Assembly (NCBI GenBank): GCA_964551315.1
Contig: CAZKCM010000018.1
Location: 1 to 64,000, forward strand
Origin: Virgifigura sp964551315
GTDB taxonomy: Bacteria; Pseudomonadota; Alphaproteobacteria; Dongiales; Dongiaceae
Direction: 5' to 3'
Length of the DNA: 64,000 nucleotides
Shown here: positions 53,260 through 61,344 of the stretch, piece after piece
Layout of the letters: every line of letters begins with the position of its first letter
Position numbering within the stretch: the stretch's first letter is position 1
Made by a program: the position numbers and the translations under genes
Notes under the pieces: generated by a model
Database searches by the model: none
Seen by the model: only the letters and a program-made list of their open reading frames with translations
Told to the model about the DNA's origin: nothing

Positions 53260-53937
53260 CTTATACCTCCGCCTAACCTAGTTTAATACGCTGCCGTAAA
53301 TATACGCGGGACGGTACAAATCCGTTCCGCCCCTTTTGCCTGCGCCGGCAGCAGTTTTTACCTCTCCAGTTAATCTCAATCGGCAGAAAGGAGGGTAACT
53401 TTAAAACAAAATGGTAAAAATCTGCCTATAATTCGTATGCATAAAATCGCGTTTACATAAGCACTCAAGGTGCAAGAGAGTCGAGAAAAAATCTTACGTA
53501 TCTTGTCCCGGTTCTCGGCGATGCGGCGCGGAGTATATCGAAAGGCCGTCGTCGGACAACACCTTCGACGGCCGGACCGGACAAGGAACCAAAATTGTCA
53601 CTTTCCCGGCTAATTGTCGCTCCCCCGGCTATAGATGTGGTCGAACTCCGCCCTGCGTCGCCATCGGCACGCATTCCAAGGTGGAATGAACGCATGGCGT
53701 GGAACTTTGTTCAGGGCTGCCGTCCGTCCGCCGGATTGCGTCACGCGACAGTTGCAATTATGCCACAGGACGGTCCGGCAGGGTATGTCCGATGGCGGCG
53801 GCGCGGTTCCGTGGGGGGGCCGGTCGAATGGTAAATCCGCGCCGGCTCTCCCGGGTCGGGGCACCGGCTCCCGGGTCGGCGGGCCTCGGCTTCGGCGGCC
53901 GTGGACGGGCGGGGCCGAAGCCTCTAAACGAGGAGGC
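53260..53937. other. AT-rich regulatory region upstream of the XrtA operon
   Basis: These 678 bases hold no gene that I can support. From 53280 to 53480 the DNA is strikingly AT-rich for this genome and should contain the operon promoter. On the minus strand, GGAAC (53328-53324), 17 bases, then CGTA (53306-53303) is close to the alphaproteobacterial EcfG consensus GGAAC-N16/17-CGTT, but it is only a 3-of-4 match at -10. TATAAT occurs on the plus strand at 53427-53432 without a good -35. No sigma-54 site is convincing. From 53640 on it is ordinary GC-rich sequence leading to the PepSY gene. Confidence 0.5.
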
Positions 53938-54252
53938 ATGCGATGCCTTCTCTTCGCCCTTGCGCTGCTGGCCGGCGGCGCGCTCGGCGCGGTCCAGCAG
54001 ACGCCGGCCCAGGCGGCCAGCGAGCAGGAACGGGCCCGCGCGGCTGTGCAGGCCGGCGAGATCCGATCGTTGCAGGAGATTCTCGATCGGGTGCTCGGCC
54101 GGGTGGCGGGGCGCGTGCTCGACGCGGAGCTCGAGGAATCGGGCCGCAATCGCTGGACCTACCGGATCAAGATCCTGACCGGCGACGGCCGGGTCGTGGC
54201 GCTGGCGGTGGACGCGCGGACCGGCGAGATCCTTCGGATCAACGGGCGCTGA
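53938..54252 (+). CDS. PepSY-domain periplasmic protein
   Basis: A 104-residue exported protein: signal peptide (LLFALALLAGGALGAVQQ) and a PepSY domain (RSLQEILDRVLGRVAGRVLDAELEE, then VVALAVDARTGEILRIN). PepSY folds often inhibit proteases or sense envelope state. It lies 64 bases before a response regulator gene and is frequently found next to two-component systems, where it may modulate the sensor. GAGGAGG precedes the ATG at 53938. Upstream in-frame ATGs belong to low-complexity sequence and are rejected. Confidence 0.85.
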   Translation: MRCLLFALALLAGGALGAVQQTPAQAASEQERARAAVQAGEIRSLQEILDRVLGRVAGRVLDAELEESGRNRWTYRIKILTGDGRVVALAVDARTGEILRINGR

Positions 54253-54316
54253 CGAAGCGTCGGCGGTGACGTCGGCGGGGGCGTCGACAGAGAGCGCGGA
54301 CAAGGGGGGTGACGAC

Positions 54317-54988
54317 ATGCGCTTGCTCGTGGTGGAAGACGATCCCCAACTGGCCCGGCAGCTCGAGCGGGCGCTCAAGGAGGCCGGCTATGCGGTGGAC
54401 GTCGCCCGCGACGGCGAGGAGGGGTTGTTCCTGGGCGAGACGGAGCCCTACGACGCGGTCGTACTCGATCTCGGCCTGCCGGTGATCGACGGTCTCACGA
54501 TCCTCGACCGCTGGCGGCGCGCCGGCCGCACCATGCCCGTCCTGGTCCTGACGGCGCGCGACCGCTGGAGCGAGAAGGTCGCCGGCTTCGACGCCGGCGC
54601 CGACGACTATGTGGCCAAGCCCTTCCGGATGGAGGAGGTGCTGGCGCGGATCCGGGCCCTCATCCGCCGCGCCGCCGGCCACGCCTCGGCGGAGCTCGTC
54701 TGCGGTCCCTTGCGCGTCGATACACGCAGCGCGCGCGTCACCGTCGACGGCACCCCCGTCCGGCTGACGGCGCAGGAATATCGGCTGCTGGCCTATCTGA
54801 TGCATCACCAGGGCAGGATCGTCTCCCGCACCGAGCTGACCGAGCACATCTACGATCAGGACTTCGATCGCGATTCCAACACCATCGAGGTCTTCGTCGG
54901 CCGCCTGCGCAAGAAGCTCGGCGTCAACCTGATCGCCACCGTCCGCGGCCTCGGCTACCAGATCGTCCCGCCCGATCATGACGCCTGA
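54317..54988 (+). CDS. OmpR/PhoB-family response regulator
   Basis: A 223-residue two-component regulator. Its receiver domain opens MRLLVVEDDPQLARQLERAL, with the phospho-Asp in AVVLDLGLPVIDG and the switch Lys in DYVAKPFRMEE. The winged-helix output domain has VRLTAQEYRLLAYLMHHQG and DSNTIEVFVGRLRKKLG. It is similar to QseB/PhoP-type regulators. The sensor kinase follows 77 bases later and the PepSY gene precedes it; together they probably form a cation or envelope-stress sensing unit. GGGGGT lies before the ATG at 54317, favouring it over ATG 54266. Confidence 0.92.
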   Translation: MRLLVVEDDPQLARQLERALKEAGYAVDVARDGEEGLFLGETEPYDAVVLDLGLPVIDGLTILDRWRRAGRTMPVLVLTARDRWSEKVAGFDAGADDYVAKPFRMEEVLARIRALIRRAAGHASAELVCGPLRVDTRSARVTVDGTPVRLTAQEYRLLAYLMHHQGRIVSRTELTEHIYDQDFDRDSNTIEVFVGRLRKKLGVNLIATVRGLGYQIVPPDHDA

Positions 54989-55065
54989 TCCTTGCGGATT
55001 CCACGGTCCCGCCATGGCCGCGTTCCCGGCGGCGTTCGCATTGGCGTCCTGGGGTGGGGCGTGAC

Positions 55066-56451
55066 ATGGCACCGTTCCGGTCTCCGCCGCGGTCGCTCGC
55101 CTGGCGCCTCATCCTCGGGGCCGGGCTCTGGATCGCCGCCGCGCTCGTCGCGGGGGGGCTGCTGCTCTCGGCGCTGTTCCAGGACTATGTGGAGCGCAGC
55201 TTCGACGCGCGGCTGATCGTCCTGCTCGAAAGTCTCGTCGCGGTCAGCGAGATCGACGCCGACGGCGCGCTGCGCCTCACCCGTCCGGTCGCCGAGCCGC
55301 GGTTCGACCAGGCCTACTCGGGCTGGTACTGGCAGATTTCGGCCGGCGAGGAGATCCTGCTGCAATCCCGCTCGCTGTGGGATCAGGCGCTGCCGCCGGG
55401 CGAGGCGCCGAGCGATGCCGTGGCCCGGTCCGACGGCCGCGGGCCGGCGGGGCAGGCGCTTCGCCTCGTCGGGCGCACCATCCGCCTGCCGGGGGCGGAC
55501 CGCGGGCTGCATTACCAGGTCGCGGCGGACCGGGCCGAGATCGCCGGCGAGGTCCGCGCCTTCAACGCGGCCCTGGCCTGGTCGTTGGGCGGGCTGGGCC
55601 TCGGCCTGCTCGCCGCGGTTTTCGTCCAGGTCCGCTACGGCCTGCGGCCGCTGCGCCGCATCGGCGCCGGGATCGCCGCCATCCGCTCCGGGCGGGCCGC
55701 GCGGCTCGAAGGCGACTTTCCGGCCGAGATCAGGCCCCTCTCGGACGAGCTCAACATCCTGCTCGACCACAACGCGGCGGTGGTCGAACGGGCGCGGGCG
55801 CATGTCAGCAACCTCGCGCACGCGCTCAAGACGCCGCTGTCCGTTCTGACGAACGAGGCCGATGCGGCCACGGGTCCGCTGGCGGCGGCGGTGCTGCGGC
55901 AGGTGGCGGTGATGCGCCGGCAGGTGGACCATTACCTCGCCCGCGCCCGCACCGCCGCCACCAGCGAGATCCTCGGCGCGCGGACGGAGGTTCTGCCGGT
56001 GATCGGCGACCTGCACCGGACGCTCGCCCGCATGTATCCCGGGCGGACCATTCGCGTCGATGCGCCGGCGGTCGCGGGGCCCGGTGGGCCCGGGTTCCAG
56101 TTCCGCGGCGAGCGGCAGGACCTGGAAGAGATGCTCGGCAACCTCCTGGACAACGCCTGCAAATGGGGGCGGTCGCGGATTCGGCTGACCGTGGCCCGCG
56201 ACGGAGGGCATCTGACCTTCGTCGTCGAGGACGACGGACCCGGCCTCGACGACGACCAGCGCGCCGCCGTCTTCGATCGCGGCCGGCGGCTGGACGAGAC
56301 GGTGCCCGGCAGCGGGCTCGGCCTCGCCATCGTCCGCGACATCGCCGAGCTCTATGACGGCCGCATCGCGCTCGAGCGCTCCTCCCTCGGCGGCCTGCGG
56401 GCGGTCCTCACCCTGCCGGCCGCCGATGCCGCGCCGACGGGCGGCGGCTGA
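55066..56451 (+). CDS. PhoQ/QseC-like sensor histidine kinase
   Basis: A 461-residue sensor. Two membrane helices (about 12-40 and 165-190) enclose a periplasmic domain of about 125 residues. A HAMP segment (RYGLRPLRRIGAGIAAI) follows, then the H-box VSNLAHALKTPLSVL, the N-box LGNLLDNACKWG and the G-boxes EDDGPGLDDDQ and GSGLGLAIVRDI. The periplasmic portion has the PhoQ-like outline but I cannot identify a ligand. It is the partner of the regulator at 54317. The ATG at 55066 has a GGGGTGGGG element upstream. Confidence 0.92.
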   Translation: MAPFRSPPRSLAWRLILGAGLWIAAALVAGGLLLSALFQDYVERSFDARLIVLLESLVAVSEIDADGALRLTRPVAEPRFDQAYSGWYWQISAGEEILLQSRSLWDQALPPGEAPSDAVARSDGRGPAGQALRLVGRTIRLPGADRGLHYQVAADRAEIAGEVRAFNAALAWSLGGLGLGLLAAVFVQVRYGLRPLRRIGAGIAAIRSGRAARLEGDFPAEIRPLSDELNILLDHNAAVVERARAHVSNLAHALKTPLSVLTNEADAATGPLAAAVLRQVAVMRRQVDHYLARARTAATSEILGARTEVLPVIGDLHRTLARMYPGRTIRVDAPAVAGPGGPGFQFRGERQDLEEMLGNLLDNACKWGRSRIRLTVARDGGHLTFVVEDDGPGLDDDQRAAVFDRGRRLDETVPGSGLGLAIVRDIAELYDGRIALERSSLGGLRAVLTLPAADAAPTGGG

Positions 56452-56607
56452 CCGCGGCGCCCGGATCGGGCCCGTCCGAAGATGAACGGCAGATGAACGG
56501 GCCACTCACCTTCGGTTCAGCGCGCGAGTGCCACCTTGCGCCCGTCCGCGGGCTCCTCCGGACGGTGGCGCCCGCGGCCGCTCGATCAAGGCAGGGGAAC
56601 GGAAGCC

Positions 56608-57084
56608 ATGACGTTGAGGAAAATCGGTGTTGCCGCGGTCCTGATCGCGATGCTCGGCGGCTGCGCGGGCCAGCACTACGGCACCAAGGAGACCGGCGGG
56701 ACGCTTCTCGGGGCGGCGGTCGGCGGGCTCGCCGGCTCGCAGATCGGCGGCGGACGCGGCCGGCTGATCGCCACCGGCGTGGGCACGCTGATCGGCGCCT
56801 TCATCGGCAACGAGGTCGGCCGTTCGCTCGACCGCGCCGACCGGATCTACGCCGCGCGGACGGCGGATCTGGCGCTCGAACGCTACCCGGACGGCGCCTA
56901 CGCCCGCTGGGAGAACCCGAACAACGGCCATTCCGGCTACGTCGTCCCGACCCGGACCTACGAGACGGCCCCCGGACGGTACTGCCGGGAGTACCAGACC
57001 TCGGTCGTTATCAACGGCCGCACCGAAACGGCCTACGGCACCGCCTGCCGGCAACCGGACGGTAGCTGGCAGGTCACCGGTTGA
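56608..57084 (+). CDS. 17-kDa surface-antigen-like lipoprotein (glycine-zipper)
   Basis: A 158-residue lipoprotein: signal ending MLGGCAG (lipobox), then a glycine-zipper 2TM segment (GTLLGAAVGGLAGSQIGGG, GTLIGAFIGNEVGRSLD). The C-terminal part (YCREYQTSVVINGRTETAYG, ending GTACRQPDGSW) matches the rickettsial 17-kDa antigen family. It probably resides in the outer membrane. Its position after a two-component system suggests that it is a regulated envelope gene. AGGGGAACGG precedes the ATG at 56608, with weak spacing. Confidence 0.88.
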   Translation: MTLRKIGVAAVLIAMLGGCAGQHYGTKETGGTLLGAAVGGLAGSQIGGGRGRLIATGVGTLIGAFIGNEVGRSLDRADRIYAARTADLALERYPDGAYARWENPNNGHSGYVVPTRTYETAPGRYCREYQTSVVINGRTETAYGTACRQPDGSWQVTG

Positions 57085-57115
57085 TCTCCGGGGCGGGATC
57101 GGCCGGTTCCCCGGG

Positions 57116-58183
57116 TCAGCCCCGCCGCTCGCGCCGGCGAAGCAGCCGGAAGACGAGCGGCGCCGTCACCACGATGATGAAGATGCGCGCGATATGGTGG
57201 GTGGCCACATAGGCCGCGTCGATCCCGAGGGCGAGCCCGATCAGGCTCATCTCCGCCACGCCGCCGGGCGCGAAGGCCAGCAGCACCGCCAGCGCCGGCA
57301 ACCCCGCCAGGCCGTGCAGGGCCGCGGCGAAGGCCGCGCTGACCAGGAACAGGATAAGCGTCGCCCCGACGGCGAGCACGAGCGCCCGCGCGATCATGGC
57401 GAGGCGGACGCCCGCGAACCGGGCGCCGATGCTGGCGCCGACGACGAGCTGGGCGGCGGCGATCAGCTCCGTCGGCAACTGCGAGTCCGTCAGGCCGGCC
57501 AGGTGGACGGCGGCGCTGAGCGCCATCGGTCCGACGAGATCGGCCGCCGGCAGGCGCGCCTGCTTCGCGGCGAAGAAGCCCACAACGCCGCACAGGAGCA
57601 GGATCAGCAGGTCCTGCGGCGGGATCGTGGAGACGGCGTCCCCGGCCGGCGGCATGCTGGCCGGCTCGTAGCCGCCGAAGAGCTGGAAGCTGAGGGGCAG
57701 GGCGAGCACGATCAGCAGGACGCGCGCGGTGTGGCCGAGGGCGATGGCGCGCTCGTCGCCGCCCATCGCCGTGCCGACCAGGATCATCGGGGTCAGCCCC
57801 CCGGGCGCCGCCGTGAAGTAGGCGGTGGTCCGGTCGTAGCCGCCGACGCGCTGGTAATAGACCTGGCACAGGACCATGGAGGCGGCGACGTAAAGGAGCA
57901 GCGCCGCGAGGCTGCCCGTCCACAGCGGCAGCCGGTCGAGCAGGTCGGGCGTGAAGGCGCCGCCGAGCATGATGCCGAGCACGGCGATCATCAGGCCGCG
58001 CAGCCGGCGCGGCACGGCGATCGGCAGGCCGCCGATGGCGGCGATCGTGGTGCCCACCATCGCCCCGATCATCCAGGCGAGCGGCAGGGCCAGCGCTTGA
58101 AAGACGACGCCGCCCCCGGCGCCGACCGCCAGCGTCAGCAGGGTGCGGGGAAGGCGGGTTCCGGCGCGCGCGGGCAAGTCCAT
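57116..58183 (-). CDS. AbrB-family membrane protein (putative transporter)
   Basis: A 355-residue inner-membrane protein with about ten helices in two AbrB-duplication repeats (first with LPLAWMIGAMVGTTIAA, second with VVGASIGARFAGVRLAM). The family was once annotated as ammonia monooxygenase or AbrB regulator; the name is misleading, and it is a membrane protein of unknown transport role. It lies 19 bases after the stop of the AstE/AspA-like gene, on the same strand, suggesting co-expression. Confidence 0.87.
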   Translation of the reverse strand: MDLPARAGTRLPRTLLTLAVGAGGGVVFQALALPLAWMIGAMVGTTIAAIGGLPIAVPRRLRGLMIAVLGIMLGGAFTPDLLDRLPLWTGSLAALLLYVAASMVLCQVYYQRVGGYDRTTAYFTAAPGGLTPMILVGTAMGGDERAIALGHTARVLLIVLALPLSFQLFGGYEPASMPPAGDAVSTIPPQDLLILLLCGVVGFFAAKQARLPAADLVGPMALSAAVHLAGLTDSQLPTELIAAAQLVVGASIGARFAGVRLAMIARALVLAVGATLILFLVSAAFAAALHGLAGLPALAVLLAFAPGGVAEMSLIGLALGIDAAYVATHHIARIFIIVVTAPLVFRLLRRRERRG

Positions 58184-58202
58184 GAGTCTCCCTCGATCGC
58201 TC

Positions 58203-59165
58203 TCAATCGACGAAGCGGCCGAACCGCACGGCGGTCTGGCCGCGGAGAACGCGCCGCGACGGCATGACCAGCACGCAGTCGTCGTGGGGCGTGACCACCG
58301 GGCGGCCGCCGTCCTCGGCTACCGGCGTTCCGGCCTTGGCGATCACTTCCAGGCCGCGATAGGGGGCGACGAAGCGGAACCGGTTGGTGCGGACCGTCAC
58401 CGCCTTCGTCACCTCGACCACGCGCTGCCGCGCCGGCATCGGCAGCCGCAGATGCGGCGCGGCCGTTGCCGCGTCGATCATCCCAAGATGCAGGAGGAAC
58501 CGCAGCGCCGCGTCGATGGCGACATCGGCGCTGCGCCGTTCCCAATGCTGTCCGCATTCCACCAGCAGGGCATTGCGCGGGCTGGCCGGATCGGCGAAGG
58601 CGCCATAGTCGCGCAGCCGCCGGCCGGCCGCATGGCCGGCGTCGCAGATCACGACGGCCGGAAAGCCGATCGCGCGGGCCAGCCGGCGTCCCTTCTCCAG
58701 CGGGCCGGCGAGCAGCAGCGGCTCCGTCCGGTGCTGCATGGAGTGGATGTCCAGCAGGAAATCGACCGTGTCGACGATCGGCCGCAGCCGCCGGGCGCGG
58801 TCGAGCTCGCGGCTCCTGCGCGGGCCGTCGAGCACCGCCGGCGACCACAGCCGGTTGAAGTCCTCGTCGACGTAGCGCGACCGGGCCGGGGCGCCGGCGT
58901 CGAACCGGGCGAAGGCGTCGACGTTCGCGAAGGCGAAGGTGAGGCGGCCGGCGATCGGGCCGATGCCGTGGCGCAGGAGGTGGTCGAGGGCGACGGCGCC
59001 GCACAGCTCGTTGCCGTGCACGATCGCCGTCAGCATCGCGTGCGGGCCGGGGCGGCCGCTGTCGAGGCTCGTCACGAACTCGACGCCGGTATTGCCGGCC
59101 CGGTAGGGCTCCAGGTCCGGCGGCCGCAGCTCGACGGGGTCGGGAGGTTCGGCTTCGGCGGTCAT
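58203..59165 (-). CDS. Succinylglutamate desuccinylase/aspartoacylase-family protein
   Basis: A 320-residue zinc carboxypeptidase-fold deacylase (AstE/AspA, PF04952). The first zinc motif is IVHGNELCGAVA (His...Glu). LLDIHSMQHRTEP gives the third ligand and substrate contact, and the catalytic glutamate is in NALLVECGQHWE. The substrate is an N-acyl amino acid; with ArgE- and formylglutamate-related genes nearby, an acyl-glutamate or acyl-ornithine is plausible. The start is uncertain between ATG 59165 and ATG 59186, with no decisive ribosome-binding site. Confidence 0.85.
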   Translation of the reverse strand: MTAEAEPPDPVELRPPDLEPYRAGNTGVEFVTSLDSGRPGPHAMLTAIVHGNELCGAVALDHLLRHGIGPIAGRLTFAFANVDAFARFDAGAPARSRYVDEDFNRLWSPAVLDGPRRSRELDRARRLRPIVDTVDFLLDIHSMQHRTEPLLLAGPLEKGRRLARAIGFPAVVICDAGHAAGRRLRDYGAFADPASPRNALLVECGQHWERRSADVAIDAALRFLLHLGMIDAATAAPHLRLPMPARQRVVEVTKAVTVRTNRFRFVAPYRGLEVIAKAGTPVAEDGGRPVVTPHDDCVLVMPSRRVLRGQTAVRFGRFVD

Positions 59166-59247
59166 GGGCGAGGGGGTGAACCTCATGCGGATGCAAACCG
59201 ACCTGCAGCGGCTTTCGGATGTGTTTGGAGGTCCTTATGTCCGGTCA

Positions 59248-59340
59248 CGCCCGGACTTGATCCGGGCATCCGGGCGACGGCGCCGCGGTTTCCCGGATTG
59301 CCGGGTCGACCCTTGGATCAAGTCCGAGGGCAGGCCCGGC
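59248..59340. repeat. Dispersed-type inverted repeat
   Basis: cggacttgatcc (59252-59263) and ggatcaagtccg (59315-59326) form a perfect 12-bp inverted repeat. It is flanked by further GC-rich complementary sequence (cgggcatcc and gggcaggcccgg) and encloses about 50 bases. Very similar cgcccggacttgatccggg elements recur between genes in many Alphaproteobacteria. It lies between two minus-strand genes, 45 bases after the HAD stop. Confidence 0.7.
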
Positions 59341-59384
59341 AACGGCACGAAAGGGCGACGCTCCAAACCCGTCGGAAAGCGCAT

Positions 59385-60032
59385 TCAACGCTCAATCTCT
59401 TCATCGCGCAGTAGCCCCAGCGCCGCCAGGTCCAGGCGCAGCGCCTCGGGCGAGCGGAACCGCAGCGCCGGCATGCCGAGTTCCGCGGCAGCCGTGACGT
59501 TGCGTTCGGAATCGTCGATGAACAGCGTCTCGGCCGGGTTCAGGCCGTGACGGTCGAAGAGGTGCCGGAAGATTTGCGGGTCCGGCTTCTTCAGGCCGAT
59601 CTCGCCGGACACGACGATGTCCTCGAACCAGGTGAGGAAATCGAAGCGGCGGCGGGCGATCGGAAACTTCTCCGCCGACCAGTTGGTGAGCGCGTAGAGC
59701 GGCACTCCGCGGTCCCTCAGGGCTGCGAGGACCGCCACCGTGCCCTCGATCGGGCCGGCCAGCATCTCCTCCCATCGCTCGTCATAGGCCCGGATCAGCG
59801 CGGCATGTTCGGGGTGCCGGGCGACGAGCAGGGCGACGGCGTCGGCGAAGGGGCGGCCGCCGTCCTGCTCCTCGTTCCAGGCCTGGGTACAGATCTCCGA
59901 AAGGAAGGCCTCCATCGCCGCGTCGTCGCCGTCGAACAGCTTCCGATAGAGGTGGCGCGGGTTCCAGTCGATCAGCACGCCGCCGAGATCGAAGACGATC
60001 GCGCGGACGCGCGCGTCCGGACGCCGAGTCAT
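59385..60032 (-). CDS. HAD-superfamily hydrolase (haloacid dehalogenase-like phosphatase)
   Basis: A 215-residue HAD phosphatase. Motif I FDLGGVLIDWNPRH has its nucleophile Asp but Gly at the +2 position, where phosphatases usually carry the acid/base Asp. That points to a modified activity or another catalytic acid. Motif II is LTNWSAEKFP, motif III GLKKPDPQIF and motif IV FIDDSERNV. The cap is helical, and the group is the YihX/epoxide-hydrolase N-terminal-like HADs. The gene starts at ATG 60032, 11 bases after the ArgE-like stop. Longer open frame upstream is antisense-like and rejected. Confidence 0.88.
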   Translation of the reverse strand: MTRRPDARVRAIVFDLGGVLIDWNPRHLYRKLFDGDDAAMEAFLSEICTQAWNEEQDGGRPFADAVALLVARHPEHAALIRAYDERWEEMLAGPIEGTVAVLAALRDRGVPLYALTNWSAEKFPIARRRFDFLTWFEDIVVSGEIGLKKPDPQIFRHLFDRHGLNPAETLFIDDSERNVTAAAELGMPALRFRSPEALRLDLAALGLLRDEEIER

Positions 60033-60043
60033 GCCGGTCTCGC

Positions 60044-61210
60044 TCAGGCGGGGACGCAGACGCGGTCCATCAGCCGGCGCAGGAAGCGCTCGCACAGCGC
60101 CACCTGCTCGAGGCTCACGAACTCGTCCGGCTTGTGCGCCTGGTCGATGCTGCCGGGGCCGCAGATGATCGCCGGGATGCCGATGCTCTGGAACAGCCCC
60201 GCCTCGGTCCCGAACGCGACCTTGCCCGTGGCATTGCTGCCCGACAGCGCCTTGGCGAGGCCGACGATCTCGGCGTCGGTCGGGGTGTCGAGCCCGGGAA
60301 AGGCGGAGATCTCCTCCCAGCTGAACCCGGTCTCCGGCGCCACCGCCCGCATCGCCGGCTCCAGCTCCCGCTCGGCGAAGCGCCGGACCTCGTCGAACAG
60401 GGCTTCCGGGTCGTCGCCCGGCAGGTAGCGGAACTCGAAGTCGAAGGAGCAGTCCTTGGGAACGATGTTGAGCGCGGTGCCCCCCTGCACGACGCCGGTG
60501 TGCACCGTGGTGTGGGGGATGTCGTAGTCCGGGTCGGAAGCGCCCTCGGCGGCGATGCGCTGCGCCATCCGCCGCAGATAGGCGATCACCTCGGCCGCGT
60601 ACTCGATGGCGTTGACGCCGCGCGGCGCCAGCGAGGAGTGGCATTCGAAGCCGCGCACGCGGCAGCGCACGCTTTTCTTCCCCTTGTGGGCCACGACGAC
60701 CTTCATCTCGGTCGGTTCGCCGACGATGCAGGCGGCGGGCCTGATCGGCATGTCGCGCAGCACCTCGAGCAGCCGCCGCACGCCGACGCAGCCGACCTCC
60801 TCGTCGTAGGAGAAGACCAGATGGATCGGCGTCTTGAGGCCGCGCTCGAGGAACTCCGGCGCCATCGCCAGCGCGACGGCGAGGAAGCTCTTCATGTCGG
60901 CCGTGCCGCGGCCGTAAAGCCGGCCGTCCCGCTCGGCGACCCGCCAGGGATCGGTCTGCCAGTCCTGTCCGTCCACGGGAACCACGTCGGTGTGGCCCGA
61001 CAGCGCGATTCCCGGCCGGTCGTCGGGCCCCAGGGTCGCGTAAAGGTTGGCCTTCCCGCCCCCCTCGTCATAGACGAGCCGGGACTCGATCCCGAGCCCC
61101 GCGAGGTAGTCGCGGACGAACTCGACCAGCGCGAGGTTGGAGTTGCGGCTGGTGGTGTCGAACGCGACCAGCCGACGGATCATGTCGAGGCTTGTGATGG
61201 ACTGCGGCAC
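60044..61210 (-). CDS. argE: Acetylornithine deacetylase (ArgE-type M20 peptidase)
   Basis: A 388-residue M20 metallopeptidase that removes the N-acetyl group from acetylornithine in arginine synthesis. The zinc-ligand motifs are in order: SGHTDVVPVDG, GRGTADMKSFLA, SYDEEVGCVG (the catalytic Glu pair) and VGEPTEMKVV. A final metal histidine lies in the C-terminal part (ICGPGSIDQAHKPDE). Alphaproteobacteria often use ArgJ instead, so catabolic use with the neighbours is also possible. It is followed by the HAD gene 11 bases on, and divergent from the formylglutamate gene. Confidence 0.9.
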   Translation of the reverse strand: MPQSITSLDMIRRLVAFDTTSRNSNLALVEFVRDYLAGLGIESRLVYDEGGGKANLYATLGPDDRPGIALSGHTDVVPVDGQDWQTDPWRVAERDGRLYGRGTADMKSFLAVALAMAPEFLERGLKTPIHLVFSYDEEVGCVGVRRLLEVLRDMPIRPAACIVGEPTEMKVVVAHKGKKSVRCRVRGFECHSSLAPRGVNAIEYAAEVIAYLRRMAQRIAAEGASDPDYDIPHTTVHTGVVQGGTALNIVPKDCSFDFEFRYLPGDDPEALFDEVRRFAERELEPAMRAVAPETGFSWEEISAFPGLDTPTDAEIVGLAKALSGSNATGKVAFGTEAGLFQSIGIPAIICGPGSIDQAHKPDEFVSLEQVALCERFLRRLMDRVCVPA

Positions 61211-61344
61211 GAACGTCTTCCGATCCTTGTCGTTTTGAGGCTTATTTCTTGAGGATAGTACTATGGCCGAGCGCGGAGGGTCGCGCTAGGCCCTTGGTCC
61301 GTATGGCAACCATGCGCGCAGCTCAAGGAGGGATAAACAAGACC

